Of a DNA stretch of 64,000 nt, positions 53,701 to 64,000 are shown one piece after another. This stretch comes from Ptychodera flava (taxonomy: Eukaryota; Hemichordata; Enteropneusta; Ptychoderidae). The stretch is from assembly GCF_041260155.1 (NCBI RefSeq), contig NW_027248277.1:4500501-4564500 (forward strand), given 5' to 3'. Under the pieces are notes generated by a model, which saw only the letters and a list, made by a program, of their open reading frames with translations, was not told the origin of the DNA and did no database searches. Positions within the stretch are counted from its first letter, which is position 1. Every line of letters begins with the position of its first letter. Made by a program: the position numbers and the translations under genes.

Positions 53701-56700
53701 TTTCAGTCATACTGTATAGGATCAGTAATAAAAAACCTACATTTTTTGGTTGGTTGATTGTTAAGCAATTGCCTTGTCCGTGGTTAATCTGTGAACTTTG
53801 AACATCCACACCATTCAGAAAGACCAATCATAAACTGCATCTTTCATGTACAAATGCAGGTCCTGTGAAAACCTATTGCTTCCATAATTCATTATTTTAT
53901 AATACACATACAGAATAGGATGTTTGTTGGCTGCCAATTTGATTAACCCTTTGAATGCTGTAATTTTTCCCACCAAAATTTTGGTGCAAAATTTACTAAT
54001 TTTTATGAATTTTTCTGTGATTTTTTGATAATTTTGAACCAAATGGACATCACATTTCATTGGCTACAGTTTTTTATCAAAATTTTAGCAAAAATCTGGG
54101 GTAAAAATGACTCTGGTATATTTTATGAAGGTGACATGAAATTGACTTCGGCGCTCAAAGGGTTAAAGATAGAATAGTTGAACTTTTTCATCATGATTTC
54201 ATAAACGTACATAAGAAGTGTTGTCTTTCCTACAACTTAGCCGTGTGTAAGTCACCAACTGAAATGTGTATCATGGTGTTTTCCCAAGAAGCTAGTACCT
54301 TGCCCTTGTTTCAAACTCAAAAATAGGTAGGTTTTGAGTTTGAGAGGAGAGCCAGACGTGAGATTAACTTTGGAGGAGGGGTATAGGTCACCGTGTGATG
54401 ATGATGACGCCCTATGCTGGTATAGTCAGTACAAACCCAGACCCAACCTAAACTGAATCAGTGTATCAGGTCAAGGTACAGTGTTTTGTGGAATTCTTTG
54501 TGATAACAGAAATCTATCAATGGATTGTTTTTACTACATTTTTGAGTCTTTGATGGGAAAATAAACAAAAGATTATTATTAACCCTTTGAGGGCGAAATG
54601 TCATGTCTTTATAAAATATAACCCAAGCCATTGTTTTCAAGTCCGAAGCATTTTTCAGATTTTTCAAAAAATACTGGTCTATAACTGTAGGCTGAGTCTG
54701 TTTGGTCCAAAATTTTGAAAAGAATTATGGAAAAATTATAAAAATTGGTAAAATGTTGCACTAAAATGTTGGTAGGAAAAATTACAGCACTCAAAAGGTT
54801 AATTGTACCTCATTGAAAAAAGCCAGTGCAAGCAAAGTGATGAAGCACCACCATGAGTGTGAATTTTGTACATGTGAACTTTGACCCCTGGAGTCATTCC
54901 CACACCGTGGAAGAAAAACACTATCATGTATTCCCAGGAAATATGTTCAGTTGCCAAATACGACAGTCGCCTTTGACATGGACATGTCAGCACTGCCTGT
55001 GGAGCCAAGTCAGCCAGTTGTTTTCAAGATTCTGAGAAAGCCTTAGAAAGTCAACAATAAAGTGGCAGACATTTTGACTCCAAAATAAGTCTTATTGATC
55101 ACACTTGTGCCCCAGGGCATTATCTCTTTCATTTCAGGACCTCAATAGCTTCATTCCATATTGTTTGTCACTCAGTGTAGCATAGATTTGGCTAAAGCCG
55201 CCATAGCTTTTTCTCTCAGCTTATATTCATGAAGAAAGAAAAAACCCGCCTTTTCGGGAAAAACAACGACAGTTACTACAGCATGAACCCATCTGTTTTT
55301 CAAAAAATCTTCCACAGTAACGCTATATTTACAATTAATATTAGAGAGAGACAGTTTTATCTTGTAACTTTTGTAGATGAGCCTTTTTTGTTCTCCAGTC
55401 GACTCCGTCAAATCAGAATTTTGACACAATCCCTCCCTTGACATAATTCTAGATTTCCAAGATTACCAATGCTTGATTAAATTATTTATGTTTTGAATGC
55501 CGGTCAAAGTTCTCATCTCAGAAATGTGAATTTGCTGTCCTGAACAATAGTTTGATATCAGATCATCCATTTTGACATAAAGATAAATAGAAACATGGAA
55601 AAAGTGAACCACAATTCGTTTGGCTAAATACACATGCAGCTTGTCACGTCAGGATTTCTGTGTATGAAACAATTACAAAACAGACCAATGTTGACAGATC
55701 CAAATGTATTTCATTTTCCTTCAAAGAATCACAGTGCACACAAACAGCTATCAAATTGACGTGGTAGCATACTCTGCAATGAAATGAGGTAGTTGGACTT
55801 TATGGGAATCTGAAAGTTTTACACCTGTTGTCGTACTTTAGTCAAGAATACTGCAAGCCGTTGTTTTTCACAATCAAGAATATAATCATGAGTCACAACA
55901 GTGTACAGTTTACTATAAGAGAAACAATGTAGAGTTTACTGATGTTTAAAATTAATTAATGGTCTATAATCCTTGTAAGTCTGTAATATTTGGTGTTAAC
56001 TCTATAACAACAGTATTACATTGATTTTTCACAAAGTCAGGCCTGTGGAAAACAACATGTGCTCTGCAGGTTTCAAAATGACACCTGTAAATGTATGTCA
56101 AGAATTCCTTGATTCGCCAAGTTGTGAAGCATAAAATACATCATGCAAATAGTCAAATACTAATTTCCGCAGCTGTATTTCTTGCAAAATGTCATTATGC
56201 AAATGAGTTGTAGTGGTCACCATGTTGTATCATGACTAAAAGATATTTCATATGTCAATGAAATTTCATGATAAACTTTAAAAGAACGAAAAATTCTCAA
56301 GTTTCCTTTCACTTTTTACTTGTAACATTCTGGAATAAGAGCCAGTGTGTGTGTGTTTGACTCTTTAGCGCCCATCTCTCAGTAGAGTGGTCCAACTTCT
56401 GTGTAGAAAACAAAATGATTGGGCAAAACCATTGTGGTGAAAGGGTTGAAAGCAGGATACCCTGTGAAGGGCGGATGTGTTGCATACAAGCATGAGTACT
56501 GTACCGCTTTGGTACAAAACTGCTAAAACTCTGCATCACAGGTTGAAAACATTAATAATTAATGTATGACATTGTGTGACTTTGGTTAGAAAGCTGACCT
56601 TGTGTAGGTTCTGTTGAGGTCGACACACATCAGATAAAAGCATTATACTGTTTACCTTCCAAACCACAGTGTTGAGATCATTATGTGAACTCTAGAACAC

Positions 56701-59700
56701 AGATGAAAAATGTGTTTGTACTTTGCCGAGAGCACATACTGTGGTTAAAATTTCCTAGCAAAACAAATGAAAATGGTCTGTTGTTGAAGGTCAGTACATG
56801 GAGATGAAAGTCATTCATGTGGTTTAGCTTAGAAGAGAATAAAGAATCAAAGATTATGCAGTGCTTGAGACATTGCGACATATTTTCTAATCTTTTCAAA
56901 ATAATTGGAGAATCACCATAATGATTTCATTTATATAAGATAACTTTTAATTTTAGGATCTTTAGTTTGCCACTGCCGTATTATTTGCTTATTATCAGAA
57001 GAAAAATTCATCGTAACCTTCCTTTAACTTTTGACAATTTTTCTGGAAGAGACTACAAAAAATGAGGAAAAAGTGAGAGAGAAATTGTTGCACACTTGAT
57101 GAACTGTGGGCCCAATCTATATAGTGAAATAGTCAGGTTTATGTAGGGACATTCTGTAACTTTGTCAAGCAACTTGCCCTGAGGATTAGAGTTGGCGTAA
57201 AATTGTTATGGCAATGTGCAGTTGTTTGTTATATCTGTTTATATCAATCAGATATATAAGGTTATATGCGATTGATACATTGTCATTGTATTTACAGCAA
57301 TTTAGTGTCATTATTTACAGCCACTTAGAGGGGCTTTCCTCAATTCCTGGTTCTTGCAATTGATGGTTGTTGACATTGGCTGTTTATGTGATAAAAGTCC
57401 TTTGTTCTCCTTGGAAAGCTGTGAACAGTTAGTCAGTTTACTCAGAGATAAGACTGATAAAAACGTGCCCCTTTAACCCTCTACCTGCCAGACAGGGTTC
57501 AGATTGAGACATTGATTTATGGATTTGAATTTCCAGCAATGAAACAGAGATGACAAAATTTGAGAGTACCACTGGTTATTGTACCATATCAATTTTAGGG
57601 TCAAAAAGGCAAAGATTGTTTACTGAAGTGTAATATCCTTTTATGAACTCACGACCAATACACTTCTAGATCTTTTAAAGTTTATTGACCGTCCATCTTA
57701 GGGATGCACTGCAATATTTTGTGAGGTATGGTTAAAACTGACCAACAGGTTTCAGATCTGCTACCTGTGCCAAAATATTGTCATACCTGACAAGTAAATT
57801 GAAATCCAGACTTCTGAAAACAAAGTCTTACTACAAAGGTCAGGGAACTTTTATGACTTGTACACCTTTTAACTTGTACACCTTCAATTCTCTGTAAGAC
57901 AAGTCTCTTTATAACAATTTGAGTTTAGGCCAGACTGTTGTGGTGACAGGATGAACCGTTAACCCTTTACCTTTATATGAACTTGGCAGGACGAGGTTAA
58001 CAAACCACTGCCCTATGTGAAGGGATAGCACTTAGCTGTCATGGAATCCTTGAATTAGTTTGGTAATTTATTGAAATTTCTTGATGATATGTTAAATTTT
58101 CCTCCATCAGGGAAAACATTCCAGAGTTACTGACACTTGATTTCAGCATTGAGTGCAAAGTTGTGCTGATTATTGAATAGCCCCACTTGTATTTTGTGTC
58201 CGTGCAAGTAAGATAAAGTTGGTGGTCAAATCCAAACTTTGACATGATTAGGATTAGGGACTACTTCTTTGCATTCAAAGCTGTCCGCAGAGGGCTTCAT
58301 TATGGTCCTTCAGTGGTTAAAGGTCAAAGGTCACTGTAAACGTACCCTCGCTTCAACTGCAATAATTTTTATGATGTTTGCAACTTTTATAACACTGATT
58401 CATAGACCAACAAAATAAAGGTGTTGTAGATAAAGATTTGTCTCCAGGATTTCGCCAGGGTCACTTGTAATGCCCTTAGAAAGACTGGGATTGTCTGTGA
58501 GCAGGATGGCATTCTCATGACACACACGAGTGTAGATATGACATGGATCATGCAGTCACATGGCTTTGTGACAATGAGATGTTGTGTTACCATGAGCACA
58601 ACAGTCTGCTTATGGGAACATGTCATGTGGATTCTACAACTGCCATCACACAATGAAAGTTGGATTTTTGTTGTAATCATTAAATTAGGTCCTTCTACCC
58701 CGCTCAGTTTCCGACCAAGTTGCCAGCATCACATATGAGCTCTGTGAAGTTGAAGTTCACAAGTCATAGCAAACAGAGCCCCACAAGTAGTAGATGAAAA
58801 AAAGGAATTGTAAAAATTTGACATTCTGAATATGTGTTCCTCAGATGCATTATCTTAAGTTTTACATCAGATTTGGTACAAAGAGTATAGAATACTCTGT
58901 TGCCATGGCATTCAAGGACTACTACTTCCAATGGAATCATTCTGTGCACATAAACAATTTTACTTCGATATATATAACCGCTTCAAAACTATAGTTTGAC
59001 CCGAACTCACTGTTTTCAGTGGTGAGTGTGGACCAATGTAGGGAACATAACAGTGCAAATGTTATTATTGTCAGATGTTATTTTGTAATTATGAATAAAA
59101 CTTTTGAAAATGATGTAAAATTGAGAAAACTAACCTTTTTCACTCTCTCTTTCTCTGTATAGGGTCAGTGGTGTTGAGCACGGAGCGGCAAAGACCCATT
59201 GTATGTGCTTTTGAAAAGCCAAATTGCCAAGAGGAACAGGAATCATGCAACAAAACAAAAATTTGTGAAGAGGAAGAGTATTGCTACTCCCTGTGGAGGA
59301 ACCAGTCTGGGATCATCACCTTTGAACACCAGGGATGCTGGATAAATAGTGACCCAAACAACCAAAAATCCATGTGCGACTCGCCCACGTGTGTCGCAAA
59401 TGAGAGGTTCAAGGACGGCATCTTCTTCTGCTGTTGCAGTGAAAATTTCTGCAACCGTGAGGTCGCGTATGAACCGCATGAAACCACCTTATCACCATTG
59501 CCAACAGGTAAGATAACTGAGCTGTACAGAATCTGTATGACATGTGACAAGTTTTAAATGATGCCAGGATATCATGGGATGTGTAGCAATATGGCTTTGC
59601 CGCTTTTTTGCGGTAATCTAAGTGAAAGTCAAGGAAAGAAGAAATAGGAATGTATGTACTGAACATGAGGTGTTATCAAAAAATTGAACTGTATAAAACA

Positions 59701-60014
59701 TGATCAGTTTCAAAGACATTTTTTTTGTTTCATGAGCTGTAACTTTTGGCGTAATTTACAACTTTTGTTGTCCATAACAACATTGTTTGCATTCTCCACC
59801 GAAAGTGTTTTTTGAAATTTTCACATGAAGTTTGTGAATACAACTTGTATATGTGTAGCATTCATTGTTATTGTTGACAACTGAATTATAGTGTGGACCA
59901 AATTTGATTTTTCAATGAAAACAAATTTACATTATACACTCTGCAAAATATGTGTTGTTGGCAAGGCTTGTGCCTTGTATTCCAGTATTTCAACATAGTG
60001 AGACGAAGACTATG

Positions 60015-60103
<89 letters not shown>

Positions 60104-61054
60104 CACAAACAAACAAACACACATGCTGAAATACATCAGACAGTTGACTCAATTCAGAGTGACTCTAAATCTGGCCGAATCACATTAACCTGTCCACCCC
60201 CAATTCCATGTTAACAAGACCACAACGACCGTTGACTAGATTGACTCGGGCCAAACCATTGTGGACCAAGAAGGAGAAAATCTGAACTCTGCACGTTTCA
60301 CTCCTTGTTTACTTGTTCCATTTTCACTTTGTTTACAGGGAGAGCATCTGCTCCGACAGTGTATGAGCATCGGAGCCTATTCAATACCTTGATGTATTCC
60401 TTGGTGCCCATTATGGGATTTGCAGTCGTGGTGTCTGTCTTGTTCTGGATGTATCGACGAAACAAACCTCGACTTCACATACAGATACCCCGTGAAGATC
60501 CCAGCCCACTTCCATCGCCTTCGCCACTTCTCAGCTCCCGCCCTCTGAAGCTGCTGGAAGTGAAGGCAAGAGGGCGCTTTGGCGCCGTGTGGAAAGCACA
60601 GATGTTGAACGAGAACGTCGCTGTGAAGGTGTTCCCCTATCAGGACCGCGACTCGTGGTTGAAGGAACAGGAGTTGTACAATTTGCCATTGATGAAGTCC
60701 CACAACAACATCCTCAAATTTATCGCAGCTGAAAAACGCGGAGAGGCCCTAAGCCAGGAACTGTGGCTGGTGACACAGTTCCACGAGCACGGATCACTCT
60801 GCGATTACCTCAAAGCAAATCTCATCTCCTGGGCCGAGCTGTGTAAAATCGGCGAAAGCGTGGCCTGTGGGCTCGCCTTTCTGCATGAAGATATACCACT
60901 TACAAAGGACCATGGCCACAAGCCAGCCATTGCACACAGGGACCTTAAGAGCAAAAACATACTTCTGAAAAATGACCTCACAGCTGCCCTGTGTGATTTT
61001 GGACTTGCTCTAAGATTCACACCAGGAAAGAGTCCTGGTGATGCTCATCCGCAG
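34431..61054 (+). CDS. ACVR2: Activin receptor type-2 (serine/threonine kinase receptor), first three coding exons, 3' partial
   Basis: Exons: 34431-34488, 59163-59507, 60339-61054, all GT-AG with matching phases (1, 1, 0); 373 residues are in the window. Residues 1-19 are a hydrophobic signal peptide. The extracellular domain has the type II receptor pattern: NKT and NQS glycosylation sites, a [10 protein letters not shown] block, QGCW, and [12 protein letters not shown] membrane segment lies at about 152-173, then a proline-rich linker. The kinase begins [16 protein letters not shown], with VAIK lysine K231, HRD at 334-336 and DFG at 354-356. The text ends at DAHPQ, just before the expected VGTRRYMAPE segment. 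Sequence resembles ACVR2A/B (HEDIP, SKNxLLKN, DFGLAL) more than BMPR2. Type II receptors bind activin, BMP or related ligands at the cell surface and phosphorylate type I receptors. About 140 C-terminal residues must lie beyond 64000. Intron 1 is 24.7 kb. Confidence 0.95.
35695..35770 (+). repeat. (AG)n microsatellite, about 38 units
   Basis: An uninterrupted AG run in intron 1 of the receptor gene, about 1.2 kb after exon 1. Arg-Glu or Ser-Leu reading frames across it are artefacts. Confidence 0.97.
37330..37422 (+). repeat. Dispersed ~90-bp repeat (CCAAACCATTGTGG family)
   Basis: Contains GTTCACCCCAATTC, then TTTGGGCCAAACCATTGTGG and GGAAAGGGTGG. Related to the segments at 15670, 56369, 60187 and 61111. 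Confidence 0.5.
41085..41214 (+). mobile_element. TTAA-ended MITE family, partial copy H
   Basis: Has the internal blocks TTTATAAAATGTACCCCAG and GCCAATGAAATGTTGCAC, and the 3' end GCACTCAAAGTGTTAA. The 5' TTAA end is missing and the centre is deleted. Confidence 0.65.
43364..43411 (+). repeat. (GATT)n microsatellite with GATC variants
   Basis: Alternating GATT and GATC tetranucleotides in intron 1 of the receptor gene, about 11 units. Confidence 0.85.
43670..43943. mobile_element. TTAA-ended MITE of a second family (274 bp)
   Basis: Begins TTAACCCTTTTCCTGCCA and ends TGGCAGGAAAAGGGTTAA, exact complements over 18 bases. The interior is unrelated to the ~220-bp family. A possible diverged relative spans 57473-58000. 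No ORF. Confidence 0.8.
45492..45755 (+). repeat. ~94-bp minisatellite, about 2.8 units
   Basis: GGCTCTATCAAGATAGGG at 45492, GGCTCTGTCAAGAAATAT at 45585 and GGCTCTGTCAAGAAAGGG at 45680 start successive units. Each contains TTGTCC..CCTTGCAATG or TTGTCCTCCCTGCAATG. The overlapping minus-strand open frames arise from the repetition. Confidence 0.85.
46523..46670 (+). repeat. ~55-bp tandem repeat, three units
   Basis: Units start GCAATTCTCAACACTTTGG (46523 and 46578) and GCAATGCTCAACACTTTGG (46632), and continue with TTTCTATTGGTAAAACATC. The third unit diverges after about 25 bases. Confidence 0.85.
49862..50084 (+). mobile_element. TTAA-ended ~220-bp MITE family, copy B
   Basis: Begins TTAACCCTTTGAGCGCC and ends GCACTCAAAGGGTTAA, with the shared interior (TTTATAAAATGTACTCCA; CAAAATTATCAAAAAAATTA). 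One of the best-preserved copies. Confidence 0.85.
50373..50586 (+). mobile_element. TTAA-ended MITE family, copy C (decayed ends)
   Basis: Begins TTAACTCTTCGAACACC, shares TTTATAAAATATACCCCAG and AAAATTATCAAAAAAATTAC with copy B, and ends CCTTCAAAGGACTAA, a mutated terminus. Confidence 0.75.
50791..50982 (+). mobile_element. TTAA-ended MITE family, copy D (192 bp)
   Basis: Begins TTAACCCTTTGAGCACC and ends TACCTAAAGGGTTAA. It lacks about 30 bases found in copies B and F near the 5' end. Copies B, C and D lie within 1.1 kb, all in the same orientation. Confidence 0.78.
51377..51733. mobile_element. 357-bp CAGTG-ended foldback element with nested palindrome
   Basis: CAGTGTTTTTGCTAAGG at the left end is mirrored by CCTTAGCAAAAACACTG at the right end. 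TCAGC flanks both ends directly (51372-51376, 51734-51738), a possible 5-bp target duplication. Inside, GATCACGGTATAAACAAACC (51481 on) pairs with the complement ending at 51577, with an ACGTGTATTTTATACACGT palindrome between. The CAGTG ends recall hAT elements, but an 8-bp duplication is not seen. Confidence 0.75.
53185..53470 (+). repeat. Direct duplication of ~150 bp
   Basis: ATAACCTTTATTATTGCCAG at 53185 and ATAACCTTCGTTATCGCAAG at 53336 begin two units 151 bp apart. Both continue through GATACATCCCAATGACAGG. The second unit has several extra CG dinucleotides where the first has TG or CA, so the first may have lost them by methylation-driven decay. Confidence 0.8.
53943..54166 (-). mobile_element. 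TTAA-ended ~220-bp MITE family, copy E (inverted)
   Basis: Begins TTAACCCTTTGAATGCTG and ends GGCGCTCAAAGGGTTAA. Its interior is the reverse complement of copy B (for example CCCACCAAAATTTTGG near the left end). Confidence 0.83.
54579..54802 (+). mobile_element. TTAA-ended ~220-bp MITE family, copy F
   Basis: Begins TTAACCCTTTGAGGGCG and ends GCACTCAAAAGGTTAA, with the family interior in between. Confidence 0.8.
56369..56452 (+). repeat. Dispersed ~90-bp repeat (CAAAACCATTGTGG family)
   Basis: Contains TTAGCGCCCATCTC at the left and GGGCAAAACCATTGTGGTGA followed by AAGGGTTGAAA at the right. Related to 37330 and 61111. Confidence 0.45.
57473..58000. repeat. Possible composite TTAA-ended element
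   Basis: TTAACCCTCTACCTGCCAG at 57473 and TTGGCAGGACGAGGTTAA ending at 58000 recall the ends of the 43670-43943 element. A further TTAACCCTTTACC lies at 57958. The interior is not obviously related, so this may be two degraded elements. Confidence 0.35.
60018..60103 (+). repeat. Compound (CT)n(CA)n microsatellite
   Basis: About 32 CT units pass directly into about 11 CA units, in receptor intron 2, roughly 235 bp before the next exon. Confidence 0.97.
60187..60283 (+). repeat. Dispersed ~90-bp repeat (CCAAACCATTGTGG family)
   Basis: Contains TGTCCACCCCCAATTCC and CGGGCCAAACCATTGTGG. It lies between the CT/CA microsatellite and the third receptor exon. Confidence 0.45.
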
Positions 61055-61110
61055 GTAAGAGAGAAATACAAGATGACGTCTTCATGTCATGTCTGTGCAC
61101 TTATTAAAGC

Positions 61111-61204
61111 GCCCTTTCACCCCCAGTTCCCTGTATACAGTCCAACTTTACCATAGAAAACAATGGATTTGGGACAAACCATGGTGATGAAAGGTTTAAA
61201 GGGC
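61111..61204 (+). repeat. Dispersed ~90-bp repeat, best-preserved copy
   Basis: Begins GCCCTTTCACCCCCAG and ends GATGAAAGGTTTAAAGGGC, giving imperfect inverted ends. TTTGGGACAAACCATGGTGA lies near the right end. It starts 57 bp after the donor of receptor exon 3. Confidence 0.55.
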
Positions 61205-63014
61205 CAGTGGCTTTAACCTTTGATGATTTGATTCACTATTTTGTCTTCTGTGTCACTTCAAGTTATTGTTCTACCCCCCAAAGCATATTGCAACACCAGC
61301 TATTTAGCTTGTGAATACTGTGCTACTGTACACAAGTGAGATACAACGTTATTTTATACATCTGAATTCTATACCGGACTAGAATTTACTCAGTAATAAT
61401 AACAATGCAGTTTACACATGTACCTCTTCAGTTGACAGTTGAAACACAAATAGTGAAAATAATCGTCAAGTATTTCAGCTACTGGTAGTCCTAACTAGCA
61501 GATGAGTTAAAATTATGTACTAAAATGTGGCACTTTCTTGTCAATTGTCATGTCATTTAGACAATATGCCTGTCATGTATCAATAAGCAGATGTTGCTTT
61601 TCTGTTGAATTGTCACTGTAATTTTTAGCACTTTCCAAAAACGACAGAAAACATCCATTCAAGTTAACCCATCTGCACATGTGAAGATCAAACTGGAAAT
61701 CTTTAAACAGAGGTTACAGATCGTTATTGAAAACCCCGAACTCTTTATCTCTGTTTAGAAGAGTGTCAGAAATATAGGCGTAAACTCTGTTGATATTTTC
61801 CAATTGATACGACTTCGTGTGGGTGATTGTTGCTGGCACAATTCTGTGATAGTGAAAGTAAGTCGTTGTACAAGATATCGGATTCCCCCAGTGTGAAGGG
61901 CTCCCTCAAGAAAATTACACTTAATGGAGGTTACAGAGAGAGTAAATGTGTTATTGTCTGTCTGTAAATATTCTTGTTGTATGAGTGAATTATGATTATA
62001 CATATGTCAACTTTATTCTGTAGCATTGTTGCTTGGTGACCCCAGGTCACCAGAGGGTCATGGGAATTTATTGGCCTTTTCAAAGTGTATCAAAACAAGA
62101 CAGGTCGGATATGGAAATGATACATTTAATATCATTCAGGGTTCTTTGCCCAGATGTTTATCAGGCTTTTATCAATCTTGGTATTTTGCATCTCAAGAAA
62201 AAAATGTGTCTAAAAGTTCAACACAAATTGAACATTGTTTATGTAGAAGTGATCGTCAGATCTAACTTTACACCTATACCCTAGGATTTGGGTCTGTTAC
62301 AGTAGCTTTTATCATATTAAGGTAATTTACGTCTTGAAAATAAAAGACTTATTTAACTTTTTCTGAAGCTTTCTTCCAGCAAACTTTTAACCATTCTCGT
62401 TCAAAATCAAGAGTAAAATCAGGGGTCACTGTGTAAATTTTGGTACTAGAGAAATAAATTACATAACATTTACTGACATTTAAAATTCAAAATGGCTACC
62501 ATCCCTGATTTAACTTTATGGGAGAAAATTAAATTTTCGATTTTCGCAATAATGAACAGGTGAAAACTTTTTACTCTATAAGCTTCAAAATGAGCCCCCA
62601 CAAGTGGTAGGCCAAAAGAATATGTTTGAGAGTTATATCTGTCACTGATGTACATTCTATGATAACTCAAATATTTCCTGTAGATCTAACAGAAAACCAT
62701 GTCAACACTGTTTTTATCAGTTTCATCTCTGAGCAGGGCTATCAGGCCCAGCGGGATTTGTTTACAATTTTCTTAGCATAGTTGACATGCTACACTCTGA
62801 TAAATGCATTTCTCTCCAAGTTATCTCTAAAATAACAAGACAGAAATGAAAACAAACATCAAAAGGCGTTGTACTTAAAAAGCCTGTAACAGTCTGGCTG
62901 TATTAGGCACGCATAAGTTCCCATTCAAATAATATGACATCAAAAATAAAATAATGCCAAATGATAGGGACACTGTACCTTTAAACCATGTCAGTCTGGC
63001 TTTAGAATGACACT

Positions 63015-63233
63015 TTAACCCTTGGAGTGCCAATGTCAATTTTTTTTGCCGTCAATTTTTGTCAGATTTTAGCCAAAATTCTGATAAAACACTGGCCAAT
63101 GAAATGTTGTGTCCATTTGGTACAAAATTATCAAGAAAGTTCCAGAAAAGTTCATGAAAATTGGTACCAGAAAAGTTCATAAAAATTGGTAAAATTTTGG
63201 TGGGAAAAATACAGCACTCACACGGTTTTTTAA
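63015..63233 (+). mobile_element. TTAA-ended ~220-bp MITE family, copy G
   Basis: Begins TTAACCCTTGGAGTGCC and ends in a decayed CACTCACACGGTTTTTTAA. The interior matches copies B and F, with a local duplication of the AGAAAAGTTCATRAAAATTG block. Confidence 0.78.
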
Positions 63234-63547
63234 TGTGATCAGACCTTCATTTTTGCATCTTCAAAACAGTGAACTCTCTCCTTATCCACAGACTTTTCTA
63301 AAGCATGATGCGGTAGAGTTGAGAAATTTGTGTTAAAATTGTTAAAAAATTGAACAAAAGGCAATCTCTCCATGTGAATGGAACTTGTTATTGTCCATTT
63401 TAACTTCTTTTGTCTAGATTGCTCTGCCCACTATGACTTGTGATAATCCAAAGTGATACTTTGAAAATAAATTGAATACTCTTCACACACTTATATAAAA
63501 GGGAATGCAACATGTTGCCCCAATTTCCATGCAGTGTTGTTAATCCG

Positions 63548-63888
63548 GATTGGTGAAATCCAGAATTTAAAAATACAGTAGTTACAAACAAAACCCAAGT
63601 ACAGATTGGTGAAATCCGAATTCAAAATAACCCTAGTAACAAACAAAACCCACGTACAGATTGGTGAAATCCAGAATTCAAAATGACAGTAGTTACAAAC
63701 AAAACCCACATACGGATTGGTGAAATCCAGAATTCAAAATAACCCTAGTAACAAACAAAACCCACGTACAGATTGGTGAAATCCAGAATTCAAAATGACC
63801 CTAGTTATAAACAAAACCCACATACGGATTGGTGAAATCTGGAATTCAAAATGACCCTAGTAACAAACAAAACCCACGTACGGATTCA
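63548..63888 (+). repeat. 56-bp minisatellite, six units
   Basis: Units start GATTGGTGAAATCCAGAATT at about 63548, 63604, 63659, 63715, 63771 and 63827, and end AACAAAACCCACGTACG. One unit lost a base. Two variants (GACAGTAGTTA and AACCCTAGTAA) are interspersed. Confidence 0.93.
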
Positions 63889-64000
63889 TACATGTGTATT
63901 CCTATGCACACGTTTATTCATTGCTCTGATAAAGATAGTATGTGAGTGTGAGTGCTTCATGAACTCTAGTGTGTGGAGGGGTAGCATACAGAAAAATTGT

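Larger units (their letters stand above)
34489..59162 (+). other. Intron 1 of the activin type II receptor gene (24.7 kb)
   Basis: Donor TCAG|GTAAGT at 34488/34489; acceptor TCTGTATAG|GG at 59162/59163. I see no nested gene. The longer open frames (for example 40391-40669 and 52747-53031) have no domains. The intron holds the AG microsatellite, TTAA-ended elements, minisatellites and the CAGTG-ended foldback listed separately. Large first introns often carry enhancers, but none can be assigned by eye. Confidence 0.85.
61055..64000 (+). other. Intron 3 of the activin type II receptor gene, 5' part
   Basis: Starts with donor CAG|GTAAGA. I found no sequence for the expected VGTRRYMAPEVLEG segment up to the window edge, so the next coding exon lies beyond 64000. 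The intron contains one dispersed repeat (61111-61204), one TTAA-ended element (63015-63233) and a 56-bp minisatellite (63548-63888). Confidence 0.8.

Noticed and set aside
59886..60188. Frames with RERERE or [10 protein letters not shown] runs
   Set aside because: Translation of the CT/CA microsatellite.

Overview
The window is animal (metazoan) nuclear DNA. Genes are split by many GT-AG introns, the sequence is AT-rich, microsatellites and short transposon-like repeats are everywhere, and the readable proteins are animal families: TRIM-NHL, xylulokinase, a bZIP factor and an activin type II receptor. Frequent short terminal-inverted-repeat elements plus a TRIM2/3-like gene fit a marine invertebrate, perhaps an invertebrate deuterostome such as a hemichordate or lancelet. 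That placement is inference and cannot be fixed from the window alone.

Layout. 1-2039 (minus) is the 5' part of a RING/B-box/coiled-coil/filamin/NHL TRIM gene. It carries a 2-bp frameshift and a 347-bp inverted-repeat element in its NHL region, so it looks like a pseudogene or a badly damaged allele. 2040-4985 is intergenic and holds two inverted-repeat elements. One is a 799-bp element with a perfect 9-bp target duplication, ending about 120 bp before the next start codon. 4986-18306 (plus) is a complete 16-exon xylulokinase gene (XYLB) that joins without error into 530 residues. Its intron 2 contains 27 head-to-tail copies of a 74-bp unit made from the end of exon 2 plus its splice donor. 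18307-22232 is the convergent 3' space. 22233-25052 (minus) is a three-exon bZIP factor of the C/EBP-like group. Its 5' leader has a 57-codon ORF that overlaps the proposed main start out of frame, as in ATF4. 25265-34430 has no gene I recognise and is rich in palindromic elements. 34431-64000 (plus) is the 5' part of an activin type II receptor gene. A signal-peptide exon is separated by a 24.7-kb intron from the ligand-binding exon, followed by one exon for the membrane segment and most of the N-terminal kinase half. The rest lies beyond the window.

The genes do not form a functional cluster: xylulose phosphorylation, stress-type transcription and TGF-beta signalling are unrelated. What stands out is the repeat biology. 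At least eight copies of a TTAA-ended ~220-bp family, a second TTAA family, a TA-flanked palindromic family, foldback elements, a tRNA-like SINE and several minisatellites are present. Two of these repeats sit directly on splice signals (the TRIM insert and the XYLB array). I found no CRISPR array, bacterial operon, autonomous transposase or viral gene.
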